In this document: one piece after another, positions 12,391-24,800 of the stretch | Layout of the letters: each line of letters starts with the position of its first letter | How positions within the stretch are numbered: the first letter of the stretch is position 1 | Source of the DNA: Rhynchonema sp. JSB1_4 | Lineage: Eukaryota; Nematoda; Chromadorea; Monhysterida; Xyalidae | Length of the DNA: 64,000 bases | NCBI GenBank assembly: GCA_030248065.1 | Contig: JASAMV010006607.1 | Location: 19,430-83,429 of the forward strand | Reading direction: 5' to 3' | Program-made: the position numbers and the translations under genes | Notes under the pieces: model-generated | What the model saw: the letters and a program-made list of their open reading frames with translations, nothing else | Databases searched by the model: none | What the model was told of the DNA's origin: nothing

Positions 12391-14423
12391 CATGTATGCT
12401 TGTCTCATTGGCATTAGAGGGAGCAAGAGAGAAAATTAAGCGCAACCACGCAATGCAATCTATTATTACCCGCCATCGCGCATGCAGTGGTCGTGGTTCG
12501 ACCGTCAACGTGTAATTACTTTCCTGGAATTATGTTTGATGATGGCATTAAAATGTGACGGTAAAGCAGGAAGAGTAAATGTCGGTAACTTTCAAATAGT
12601 ATTCCGGTTCAATAGCTTATATGTCAGCTAGAAGGTAGCGCAATTGGGCCGTCAGATATACACCGTTGGTGAAACATCAGTATTAGCCACGTAAAGAGGA
12701 TCGTATCATTAAACTATTTGAAGGGTTCAACCATACTGATTTCAAAAATGCCAGACTTACACTGGCGCCCGTTGCTGCCATAACAAATATGTACCGTCAT
12801 CACTCTCAAGCCAGAGGGCTTTTGCCGATTCTCTGAACGCAGACTGCTTGTGTCCGTGTATAACCAACAATTAAAGTTTTGCACACGGCCGGTACTGGAT
12901 GAAGTGAAGTCACTTCGAAGGAGTCGGGTATCAGTGTTACCTACATGTAGCCGTTGGACTTGGGTAATTGTACAGTGGTTGAGATACGGGTTGCATGACA
13001 TGTTTTTCGGTTCAAAATTGCCGACCGCAAATATTAATGTGAGCATTCATTCATTTCACAGATTCACCGTGTCCGCGATGATAATGAGTCAACCATACCA
13101 CAATAGGCTATAGGATTACCTAACGCCAGTGTTTTTTTTTTAATTTTGGTTCCAGTCTTATCGGAACTGGGCGATAAATCAAGTCAAGCACACGTTCTTT
13201 TTACCATTCATGGGCGCACAAGCCACCACGGCCAAGCGAACAACAATTTTTGGATTCATAATCGCGGAAAACAAATCATTGGCCATTGAAAACAGAAAAT
13301 GACAGCAATATATAACAACCAGAACATGAAAATCAAACAGCTGTAATAACCCGACAGTGGATATTGTTATCGAGGGGACAAAGCGCCCAAAGCAATAAAG
13401 ACAAAAATTACGCCATTTCGAAGTGGGAGGTCCGGGTTTGGGTTCGATTCTGTAAAAAGAACAACAACACGGGAATTGAGCCGTATTCATAAAACCGCAC
13501 ACCAATAAGGGACCAATGAGTATCCAGGTCGACCTGATCTATGCGACACAGATTTACGCACCGTCGTGTGGAGCGTGAATTATACACGTACAATGTATAC
13601 TTGTGCAGTAGACAAGAAGCTGCTGGGAACGAACATAGTCATTTTGGCCTGAGTTTTATTAATATGGCCCGGTGGGAGAGCTGCCGCCACCCACATTAAT
13701 GGGGAGAAAGCACCCTTCAGAACAAGCGAAAATTATTATTTCAATACCCGATGTTCTGATGAACACAAGTCAGCTCAATGCAACATACTGCATACGAATA
13801 GCACCTGGGGTGACATGAATACCAAAGCCATACATGCAGTTTGCCCAGAGCCTGCATTCTTGACAATGCTGTATCCCAGATCACACGCAACGGATCAATT
13901 CACACAACTGTTGCGAAAATACGGGCGCACACAGAACCAAGCAACATGAAGCGCCAAAACAAAGCCACACTTGGGGCTTGTGCGCAGCTTACCCTCGGTT
14001 CAGAAGAGCTTTGATTACACACCTGCGTTTCTCGTACATTCGAGTTTTCATTTGAGAGTCAACGGGGAGAGAAGCAACGTGTTTTGTCTGTTCACCTTTA
14101 TTTGGATCGTGTGTAACTATGAAACATTGCGGATCTAAAACTAAAAAGTCCGCGCAGGCTGAAATGGAGCCAAGAAAATCCACGGTTCTCTGATGTTGCA
14201 TTGCGAGCAACAACCCATTTCAAGCTGTCAAAACGGCAAATAAACATGTACAAATCCACAGCTCGAATTTATGAACATACCAATGTTATGATGCCGGAAG
14301 GTTTCGATCAGTCAAAGAAGGTTGGAGCCAACCTTACCCCTAAGCAAACCCATGAACTGGGTTGCATACCAAAACTATAACAGTTGTTCGTTCAGTGGCT
14401 TACCGCCACTTTATTGTCTACAG

Positions 14424-14558
14424 TCCACCCACTTTATAGTGACATTGGCGGATTTTGGCAGCCTAGAAATGAATTTTCGCCATTTTTGAAAACGACATGG
14501 TGCACTGCCATCAAAGTGAAATTACTTTGAGTGATTCACTATGAGGAGGATGGACTGT
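14424..14558. mobile_element. Mariner-like MITE
   Basis: The left end is TA plus CAGTCCACCCACTTTATAGT. The right end, reversed, reads CAGTCCATCCTCCTCATAGT. This is a short non-coding TIR element. Related single ends occur near 17533, 18270 (reverse) and 50128 (reverse). Confidence 0.5.
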
Positions 14559-17500
14559 TTGCATGTGGGATCTGGCTACCATCCAGAACGGGTCAAATAA
14601 AATCTTTTATGGAAACGGATCGGCGTTGGCAGCATCCCCGACTAGCGGTGCCATTAAAAAAACACCTAAAATTCGGTTATAATCGCGAGTGATTTTACGA
14701 TGCAATGGGAGGCTAGGCAGCGCCGAGATGTCATAAAAGTGTACTTGTGCGTGCGACGCGGCAGTGGGTTGTGTGCAAAAACGACCGCACAAACCACAGA
14801 ACGACTACATAAATCAAGAAAATGAAGGTCGAAGAAAATTGTGAAAAGATAAGCATCAAACCGTGAAACACTCGCCAACACCACCGAATGTTGGGGGTCA
14901 GTACGCAAATGTACAGTATCTTATGCGTGACTTGGGACAAAAAGTACATAAACTTAATGATAATGTGCAAATAATAACAAAAGTTGACCGGTCCGGATTT
15001 CGGAACCTGTTGGTGCTTGAGGGAAATGACAGCGAATACAAGCAATTCGGGATTCCGAATGCGTGTTGCCGCCATCTACATTGTTGAAAAGCACGGGACG
15101 AATGTGCCAAGCAGGTAATGATGTGGTACGCCTATCGTGGATAGGGCTGCATGCACAGTGAGCGAGTGTACAGTACATACGTACATACATAATACACATG
15201 TACATCACATCAACCATGCCAAGGCAGGATGTATGTAGGTGCGCAGTGCTGTGAATGCACACACAATGGGCCGGCATACATGCACAATGCACCTCATTTC
15301 ATAATGTAAGAGAAAATGGTTGTGTATGCAATGCAAGTAGAAGTGGCGGAGGTCCATATCGACGTAACCGCGCCCGCGCGCAAGGTCAATTTTGGGTGGC
15401 TTCTAGTAGGCGGAGTCAGCCAATCAGCGCGCCAGTTGGCCACTAGCCAACGAACGCGCTATGCTGTGTGGTGATTGGCTAGATTGATATGGGACAAGAA
15501 TGTGAAACAACAAGTTGCTTTTTGAAGCAATGAAATATCATTGAGTTCATGGAATAATAAAATGTTATCTTGTTTGTCAGGCAAGCCAGCTTTTGTATCT
15601 CAGTTCCAATAAAGTGTATCGCAGTGGGTGCTGCTATCCCTACCTCATTTTTGCCTCTTTACACGGTGAAGTGGTGTGTAAAGACAGGGAGCTCCACATG
15701 CATATACGGTTGGCTAGCGGTCCATATATCGGACTCTAATGAACTCTATATTGAAACAAAAAGCCAATTGTCCGATCCTAGGTCTACCGTGCGTTTCATT
15801 AACCCTAACGTGCGCCAGTGAATGCACTGCTGTTCTTGTTTGAAAAACGAGGTGCATACCACACAAGGGATAGCTGCTGCTTTGAGCCTGGAAAGGTGTG
15901 TGTGGGGGCAGGCCGGCACCTTGTCTGAAAGGCCCAGGGTAAGTGACCAGGGAACCACATAATGATACATTTGGTATTGAGTCTATCATTCAGGGGATCT
16001 GCTCATTAACCGCGCGATATTTCATTCATTCCCCTTCCTTCATGATAATTATAACCGTGAAACCAACCAAATTTGCCATTGAACCAAAACAGAAACCTAG
16101 CCTTGCACAATGCTTTCCTTTCGTTTTGTGATCCAAATTGGTTGCGACCAGACAATGTCCAGCCAGCGAACTCATGTTGAAAACTGGTCATCTCGACTGG
16201 CCTATGGCACTGGCGCAGCTCGCTCCCAAATGGCAAAAAAGTTCGTTTGCCGGTTTGTCATGAAAACTTGGGCTTGAGCCCACTCAAAGGCTGTACTTCA
16301 ACCTTCGAGCTGGAATCCCAAGCCCGAAACCGTCCGGACTCGCGGAGCCACTTTACGCTCCCAGGGGTAGAGCGTAAAACGCATGATCGAACTATGGTCC
16401 CAAGTTTGTCAGTGCTAAGTTGGTTCATTTGCTTTTACTGGCGGTTATCTTCATGATTACGGTAATCTTATTTACTTGTGTTTTTTTCAAATTGGAGCGA
16501 AAACTGAAGCTGTCTCTGTGCCAAACTGCTGATTGAGATGGCGAGCAGGGCCGTGACGAGAGAGAGGGACCGAGAGAAAACAGAAACCGGTTCCAGCATG
16601 ACTTGTTCTGATGTAAATGTGCGGAAAATATCAAGAAAGCCACCACCCGCAACACAAACACGCTTGTTGGCCCTTTGACACTTTATTCAAATTACACGCC
16701 GCCACACACTCATATGTATATTTACACGAATGAACACAAATAAAAACAACAAGGCCAATCTCATATCGGTATAAAAGGTCAATACGGATAAACACAAGCC
16801 ATTATTGTAAGAACATTATTATGGTATTGTACATATACATCTAGCTAAACATATGGCGCGGAAAAATATGAACAAAATATGCTAATACAGCATGCCAAGC
16901 TACAGCAGCATCGAAAATTATTTGTGCTGTACACGTGAGCCGATTGGCGTGCTTTCTCAGCTGATTGCGCGATTATTTGCGCAGCACCAATATTTCGACT
17001 TGAGACCCTGATATAATAACAAACAAAAAACCGCTTGCAATGCGTATCATAATCATGTCAAATATCTGAATATACAGTATGTCCCAATACCAGCCAGCAA
17101 CGAGCGGGGCGGCCATTCAAAAGGGGCCACATGTGGGTTCACCACACTTGAAACAGACGCCAGGCACTCGGCTCCGTTGGCCTGATGACACAGTCCAGTG
17201 GTACATGTTTGTGCGCAGCTTTCGTACACGTTTGTGCACGTAAAACGGATTTTGTTGGTCCCGGTTTGTTCGTTACATATACGGTAGATCATAATGATTA
17301 CACAGTTATGTATATACCGTCGATTACAAAACTGGTATAAGTCTGGTAATGAATTTGGGCGGTGCAAAAAACACAGAATCCGAAAAAGTCGGGGAATGAA
17401 TTGTTTGTGGGTTTTGCAAAAACATCTACAGTAAACGCTATTTCGAGCGCGTTAGACCCATGCTGTTTTTGATGACACGGTTTGGTGAGACAGCAATCGC

Positions 17501-18296
17501 ACTGATTCTTTTCGGGATAGCTGAATTAGCATGTACAGTCTTCCGTGCTCTTAACAGTGAACTTTCATAATATGGTGAATCTCTCTATATAGTGAACGAC
17601 TTCGCCGTAGTTCATTAGAGCGACTCTACAATTGAATGTTTGACCGCGTTTGTTTGCAGCCATTTTTTTAGAAAATGAAGATCAGGTATCAGAAACTCAG
17701 ATTTAGGAAATGGATTTACAACTCGTTGCTTTGTGATGTTTCACGGAGCCCACACATTTTCAAAAAGGAGGATAAAAATGAAAAAGTTTGAGGCCGGCCT
17801 GTGAAAACACAAGGTAATCCAACCTAAGATATTTTCAGCGTTTTATACTCGGACGTTTCTCTGTTAAAAAATACGAAACGCCATATGTGATAAATGATAA
17901 ACGAAACACTCCAACAAATCAAGCCTTTTTGAAGCACCCTTTTACTCCAGTGTAATTTTAGGCACCTGTGGTGAATGAAATAAGTTGTCAATTACAAATA
18001 AAAATCCTCTAATAATCAAGTCCGTTGTTTGTGCTTTTCAGTTTTCAAAACCAACCACAGCTCACACAATGTTTATCACAACACGCACAAGGCAGCCATT
18101 CTCACAGCGCGCACGCACAACAAAGCTTGCCAGCTGAAACATTGCTGTGTTGTCGCCGTGCCGGCCGATTCTGCAATCGGCTACGCTTTGTCAACCAGGA
18201 ATTTCGTGTTCGTCGATTTATAACCCTTTCTGGTACCTACTGATCAATTCATCATCATAGAGGGTAGACTGTAACTAACTATGCGTATGTACAATA

Positions 18297-18622
18297 CCAG
18301 CTGCAATTATTGGCTGATTCAGACCTGCGCCTTCAGCGCCTGAACCTGCCAAAAACATACATAAACATCGGAGGCTCAGGCTAAGGGGATGCAGTGGATG
18401 AACAGTGTTGAAACGGCTTTGTGCGATGCCTCATGCGCATGAATATGCCCCTGCAGGAGCCTTCAGGCTCGGCGGATATGTACCACTCTGTGCTTCTGAC
18501 CTCTACAACGCTGTGCATGCACTGCATTACCCAATGTGAGCCTGCGCTGTTTTTTTGTGTGTGCACGCATGCGAATGCAGGCGCTGAAGGGCAGGCCTGA
18601 ATCAGCCAAAAGTTGCAGCTGG
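18297..18622. mobile_element. TIR MITE with TA duplication (326 bp)
   Basis: CCAGCTGCAA..TTGGCTGATTCAG at the left is inverted at the right (CTGAATCAGCCAAAAG..TTGCAGCTGG). TA flanks both ends (18295-18296, 18623-18624). The arms match for about 45 bp with a few changes. Confidence 0.65.
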
Positions 18623-19269
18623 TAGCGTACGTCATCGAGCTGAGACCCAATGTGCCTGAATGTCAATCAAGCTAGAAAGGCACTGTCTATCAGTAGCGTG
18701 CCTACAAACTGTACATGTATGTTAATCTTAAAGTTAATTAATTAATTAATCAAGTTAATTTCGTGTTAATAGAGCACAGCGCGCAGAAGTAATTTAGTAA
18801 TAAAACAACGGTCCCTTCGGCGAAAAGATTAAGTTTTAAATTGAACTAACGCTGTTTGCGATTGAATTTGTTATCGTGGGCACGATCTTTTTGTTTTCGT
18901 CACGTTGCTCTTTGGCAGCTTACGTTCAGGAAGGCTTTGCAACAAAAGGCTACCGTATCGCTACGATATTCCTCGAATACCTAATTAATAAGACTATCAT
19001 ATACGTAAATACTGTCATTATTAGTTGCACTATCCGCTTGCTCTTGACTGTGACATCATGCATAGTCCATAACATTGCTGTCAATTCGAAGCTCTTAAGA
19101 CGGATTACCGGAAGATTTGGCTAAAAGCACGTGATAGGAACCTCGGGGCAAAACAGTTTTCCATAAACACGCACTTTCAGAGTTTCCTTTCCGAGTCTTA
19201 GACGCGCATGTAATCCAGACTTTTTTGCTTCTCATTTCCTGTTTTTTTTTTCAAGTCTACCAGTTCTCG

Positions 19270-19345
19270 CGTTTGTTTTTGGGGTCACGTGGCCATCTGG
19301 TGCATTCGCACTGGTGATGACTTGGTGCACCGCCCGTCTGCGAGA
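19270..19345 (-). repeat. Dispersed ~50-bp repeat, copy 4 (long copy)
   Basis: The reverse strand reads CAGACGGGCGGTGCACCAAG and continues through GTCATCACCAGTGCGAATGC into ACCAGATGGCCACGTGACC. It is one of the two longest copies. Confidence 0.65.
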
Positions 19346-19422
19346 GAGCAGGTCAAAACGGGCAACCAAGAACAGGCTCATATCGGACAAAAGCACCCAG
19401 GACAGTCCCCAGCGACATGGTA

Positions 19423-19638
19423 TAGTAAATTTCCAAATTCGCTGCCGCACAGTAAACTACGCCCCATAGTCAGGTTCTAAACCCGAAATTCAACTTGTAA
19501 AACATTCGGACAGCCAACACACAAGCAGCTTGCCTGCCAGCCAGGCAGCTGCGCGCAATGTTTCAGAACCGCGCATGGTTAGCGTTCGGGTTTATAACTT
19601 GACATTAACTATGGGGCAGCGAATTGGGAAATTTACTA
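19423..19638. mobile_element. Palindromic MITE (216 bp)
   Basis: TAGTAAATTTCC..AATTCGCTGCC at the left is inverted at the right (GGGGCAGCGAATTGG..GGAAATTTACTA), bordered by TA. The inner arms also pair (CCCATAGT / ACTATGGG; AACCCGAA / TTCGGGTT). Confidence 0.65.
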
Positions 19639-20548
19639 TACTGATGTCATACCGACGACCTTCACCATAATTTTATTGTGCGTAACGCATCTGTACCACA
19701 TGGTAATTTTGATTTGTGTTTTTTATTAACAAAATAATAAGGGAACTTCCAAGATTCTAGACAGAAGAAAATCATAATTAGTACCCATCTTGGTCAAGTT
19801 TCCGACCGTGCCACCCTGTGTTATTTTTTAATTACGGCATGTTCTCCGATTGTTTCTGTTTCATGTACATATAAGCTTCCAACAACCAGCATTGTCCCGG
19901 ATGTAACAGTAAGTGGAAGTTTTGGTTGAACGGAAACGTTTCCAACCGAAGCCCTCGGAAGCCAGGGACTATACGTGATGGAAAACCCAGACACACAGGC
20001 GGTAAAGTCATGCTTGCTTCTGAATATGGCCCGTGCCCCTCATAACTTGTCGCTTGTATAGTTGTCAGTTAGTAGCTTCTTGTTCATGCGGGAATAACAC
20101 GTGGGCGAGACATGGTGTTTGAGCTATTGTGTACCTGCCTGGCGTCACATCCTCGAAAAGGTTTAGTTTTCATCAGCTAGATTGTTTGCCATACGATTTA
20201 CTGGTTACCGGCAATTAGTAAACGTATATGTAGCCTCATTAAATGAAGCTTACAGGCACGTGTGTACGCGTTCCGCGGAATAGAAGCAGGCGAGCAACGG
20301 GAGGAAGAAGGACACATTAAAAGTCGAAATTTTGTATAATATTTGATGTAAAAAGCGAGAAATTCTAAACACGCAGCTCTGGATAGAAATTGGCAGCGTA
20401 ACAATCGCCTGATAGGAAAGACAGAAGCAATTCTGTTGGTGGAACGCTTTTCAGAGACAGGCGCATATGGATCGTTCCTCTGTTCGTCGCCTAGTTCTGT
20501 TCCTCGGAACAAGTTCCGTGCAGCGTTATACGAAGGACATGTTTCGAA

Positions 20549-21041
20549 CAGGGTTGGGCAAAAAACGTTTTTTTTTCAAAAAATCGTTTTTTTAAAAAAA
20601 CGTTTTTTTAAAAAAGCGTTTTTTTTAAAACGCCCAGATGACCAAAATATGCCACCAAAAAATTGGAAAACGCTCATGTTGGGAAGAAAACGTGGTTAAA
20701 TGAAGTTATTCTATGTGTTCTGAGGCAAAATAAACGGGTTTCAACCCTTTTCTAGCGAATTGTTAAGATTCCATATCAGACCCGCATCATGGGACCAACT
20801 TTGGCCGGGGTCATCTTTGAAAGTCAAACTCCGTATATCGACGTATCTCGACAAAGTGAAATTGGTCGAAAATTTTTTGGAAAAAAATGATTTTCCTTGA
20901 TAATCAGGGTACTTTCCCTGAAAAAAATCAGGGAAAATCAAGGAAATTCAGGATTAAAAAAACGAAAAACGGCCCAGGCGTTTTTTAAAAAAACGTCGTT
21001 TTTTAAGGAAAAAACGCCGTCGTTTTTTTTGGCCAGCCCTG
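20549..21041. mobile_element. Non-autonomous hAT element, 493 bp, perfect 8-bp TSD
   Basis: The ends CAGGGTTGGGC and GGCCAGCCCTG have the CAGGG..CCCTG form typical of hAT elements. Both flanks carry the 8-bp direct repeat GTTTCGAA (20541-20548, 21042-21049). The interior is dominated by A and T runs (blocks of AAAAACG / CGTTTTTT) and has no coding capacity. Confidence 0.85.
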
Positions 21042-21101
21042 GTTTCGAACAAAAAAATATCGTCACCAGTATGTTATATGCAAAGAAAAACACATAACCA
21101 T

Positions 21102-21713
21102 GGGTGATATTTTCGAAACGGTGTAAAGGTCAGTTGGGTGTAAAGGTCGGTGGAAAGCTCGGTGTGAGAAAGTTCAGTGTAAGCTCGGTGTAAGCTTGAA
21201 ACATTGCACGCTGAGCAAGCAGCAGACGCGCGTTTCTAAACGGAAGGTCAACTTTGATGGTTTGCTCTGCAAGCGTAAACCGTTTGTTTGCAATCTGGTT
21301 CATTTAAGCTGGTTGCACAGACGTTTTAAAGGAATATTTGTAAGTTACCTAACATTTCGCCGCAAGACTGTTGAGAAATTGAACATTCATTGACGGCGGT
21401 GCCAAAAATTTTGACGTCACTAACTGATCGCAGCACGAAATCAAAACGGCTCCATAAAAGGTCACGAAATTTATAAATATCGTTTAGAAACGCTTGTGCA
21501 ACCAGCTTAAATGAACCACATTGCAGACAAACGATTTACGGTTGCACAGCAAACTGCCAAAGTTGACCTTTCGTTTAGAAACGCGCGTCTGCTGCTTGCT
21601 CAGCGTGCAATGTTTCAAGCTTACGCCGAGCCTACACTGAACTTTCTCACACCGAGCTTTCCACCGACCTTTACACCCAACTGACCTTTACACCGTTTCG
21701 AAAATATCACCCC
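21102..21713. mobile_element. Fold-back element, intact copy, 612 bp
   Basis: The two halves are almost complete inverted copies of each other, from GGGTGATATTTTCGAAACGG to its complement ending ATATCACCC. The flanks show the 3-bp repeat CAT on both sides. The same sequence occurs at 29401-30666 with three further insertions, so it is a mobile family. There is no coding capacity. Confidence 0.85.
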
Positions 21714-21864
21714 ATGACGTCTTTTTTCATAGAGATCAGCTTGTAGGCGCATCCTGTGCACTTACTTACTTTGAACTTACTTACATAGTTCAAACTTACT
21801 TTGAAACTTGAATCATATGGACGCCAGCAGTATATCTATAACATTGTCCAGAATTTAACACAAT

Positions 21865-24800
21865 ATGCTGCGCAGTGATTTCTTCATTCACTGCATTGTC
21901 ACGCCGTTGGTGTGCTGTGTTGGTCTGTTCTTCACGATTCTCTCCGCGGTCGTTTTCTATCGTCGAATCAAACAGATCGGACACACGAAGTCGGGGCCGC
22001 TCAATCTGCTGTTGTTGTCGTTGACCGTTTACGACAGTTTGCTGCTCATCTCGGGTGGAATGATGTTCCCGACAACGGAGCTGTGCAGTAGCAGAATGGT
22101 GAGTGCTTGATGCTCGCGACGACCTTTTTTGTTCACGGATGTTCCAGGCCCCAGTTACTGTATTATAGTCAAATTCATTCTTAAAGGGCTCGGGACATAA
22201 CCGAAGGAAGTGTGCCAGGGCATATTGGTATATACCGTTGGAAAACATTCTGACAGCCTATGTTACACACAAGTTTTAAGCTCCTTGGAGATTCTCTATC
22301 TCTCGGTAGAGGGACTTTTCGTTCCAGAAAAAAGTGAATTTTTTCACAACTTGGAACCACCGGTGCAGAAACCCCAAATGAGCTGCGGTTCACGTAACAC
22401 GAGGACATAATTACAACAGCTTCTGGATAACTTGTCACCACAACTTCAGTCGCTCAAACCATTGCTTAACTCGGTGAGGGGGCGAAACGTTCCAAAAATC
22501 GGCCATATTTTTCGAGAACACAAGTTTGTCCCTAAATTTTGAGGCCGTGCTTTGCGCTGCAGAATTAGAAATGCAATGGGAAAATAGAGCATTGTCGAAA
22601 GTACCAGAAAATAAGGTTTTTAAATTTTGAAACTCATGGCTAGCTCCGTCACAGGCCTAAAAATCCATTGAATTACCATTAAGCCAGATGGTTACATTTA
22701 TCGCCAGAATTGTGGCACAAAAAGGCCACAGATTGTATCGCATTCGCAACAAAAAATCGAGAGAAAAGTCTGGTTTAGCAACCTATCAAGGTCCGAAGAC
22801 CCCAAGGTCTACAAATCTCCCGGGGCAGCCATAGTAATCTGAATACGATATTCAGCTATAAGTGCTCATTGTTGATAGCTATTGCAGATGTGATAGCACC
22901 AAAGAATGTATCGCCAGAGTAGCTTTCGAACGATATATGACAAGCTCCAAAAAATTCTAACGCTTGGGAGCACGGGTTAAAAAATTGCTTTTTTGCAGAT
23001 TCTGGAATGAACCGTCACGTCACCGTGTGCGATTTCGGAATTTTGACCGTTTCTTGCCCATAGTATGAGGTAGTATGGGCATGTCATATATCGTTCGATA
23101 GCTATTTGAGAGCTACATCGTTTGGTGCTATCAGATGTGAAATAGTTCTTGACAGAAACGACTTATAGCCGAATATCGTATTCAGGTTTGCATGGCTACA
23201 ACAGTAGGTCAATCGAGTTTGAAGTTTTCAAAATCGTCTAGGTTGTTGGACTGTGCGTTTATCTGACATTTTCCTTTCAAATGCGATGCAATACGTGGCC
23301 TATTTACATCACATTTCCGCCAATGAATGCGACTATACAGTTTTGGGGCAATTTTTGGGTCTTTTTCGGCCTGTCACGCCGCTGCATAAGGGTTTCTAAA
23401 TCTAAAAACCTTATTTTTTGGTACTTTCGACGAAGCTCTATTTTTCTGTTGCACTTTCATTTCTGGAATGCAAAGCGCGGCCTTGAAATTTAGGGACAAA
23501 CTTGTGCTCTCGAAAAATGTGGCCGATTTTTGGAACGTTTCGCACCCTCACCGAGTGAAGCAATGCTTTGAGCGACTGATGTTGTGATGATAAGTTATCC
23601 AGAAGCTTTTGTAATCCTATCCATGCGTTACTTGACGTCCAGCTGATTTGTGGTTTCTGCACCGGTCGTTCCAAGTTGTGAAAAAATTCACTTTTTTCTG
23701 GAACGAAAAGTCGCTCCACCAGGAGATAGCGAATCTCCAAGGAGCTTAAAGCTTGTGCGCGACATATGCTGTCGAAAGGCTTTCCAACGGTGTATAACAC
23801 TATGCCCTGCTGCCCTTCCTACGGTTATGTCCCGAGCCCTTTAACTGTGCTGATGTCTTAGTCATCGGTTGGGTTCGAATTTACCTCATTAAACGTGCTT
23901 GATCGAATATAGATTAATCCACCAAATATAGATTTCAAGCACCAAACCAACCACTACTGCAATCTCAAAAAGCTATCTGCAGACAGAGAATAGGCGCACA
24001 GACACAATTACCGACCTATGTAGCACTCTTTTCTGCGGAGAAAATCTCGAAACCGCTCTCGAGCTCTATTCGGAATTCCTTAGTTTCGGTGCCTTTTCAG
24101 AGCCATACAGCGTGCGTGATGGTGCCCTGGGTGATGCATGTCATGTACCCAGTGTCAGCCTTTGCCCAGTGTGCGTCCATTTGGACGTGTGCGTTGATAT
24201 CGATGGACCGGTACACCGCTATTCGGTTGGTTCCTGCTTTTCATCGAATTTTTGCGATCTTTAACTTTGCTTTGTTTATTGTCTGAAGGGCATAAGCAAT
24301 CCGCAGGCTGTGTAGCAGCCCAGAAGTGTTGGAAAATCGGGGGGGGGGCTAATTCTGCGATGGCTAAGTCGAATCTTTCATCGCAATTTCTGCAGCAACC
24401 CCCTAGTCCGACTCCGAGCCACGGCACTTCGCAACACGAACCGGTCGGTAATTGGTGTGTTCATCGCGTCGTTTGTGTTCCGGCTGCCAATGTTCTTTGA
24501 AATGACTATTGATGAGAATGGTTTGTCATGGGCTTTGTTCAGGCTTTTTTAGGTCCGCTGTGGTAAGCAGCCTTTGGCTATCATGATGTGAAGTGTGCAC
24601 CGCGCAGTTTTTTGATTGCACGTTTTTGTCCAGTTTTCATAGACGGGCGGTGCACCGGGTTGTTGTCAATATGCGAATGCACCAGATGGCCAACGGCACA
24701 GAAACAGAGTGGCATTCGGCGTGAGTTGACGACTTTAGGGCGGGCCCGGAAATCGGGAATACGGAAATATTTCAGGAATTATTTTTGCATGTAAAATCTT

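Larger units (their letters stand above)
10901..21864. other. Intergenic, repeat-rich; no gene recognised
   Basis: Between the 5' end of caveolin (-) and the GPCR (+). I find no set of exons that can be joined. It contains MITEs at about 12206-12390, 14424-14558, 18297-18622 and 19423-19638, a hAT MITE at 20549-21041 and a fold-back element at 21102-21713. One cysteine-rich minus-strand frame near 17053-17260 was considered and not accepted. The two diverging neighbours mean their promoters should lie at the ends of this region, but no core promoter motif is convincing. Confidence 0.5.

Noticed and set aside
17053..17367. Minus-strand frame with cysteine-rich segment CTNVYESCAQTCTTGLC
   Set aside because: It looks like a small secreted Cys-rich peptide, but there is no ATG-signal peptide exon in phase and no repeat of the pattern, so it stays a candidate only.
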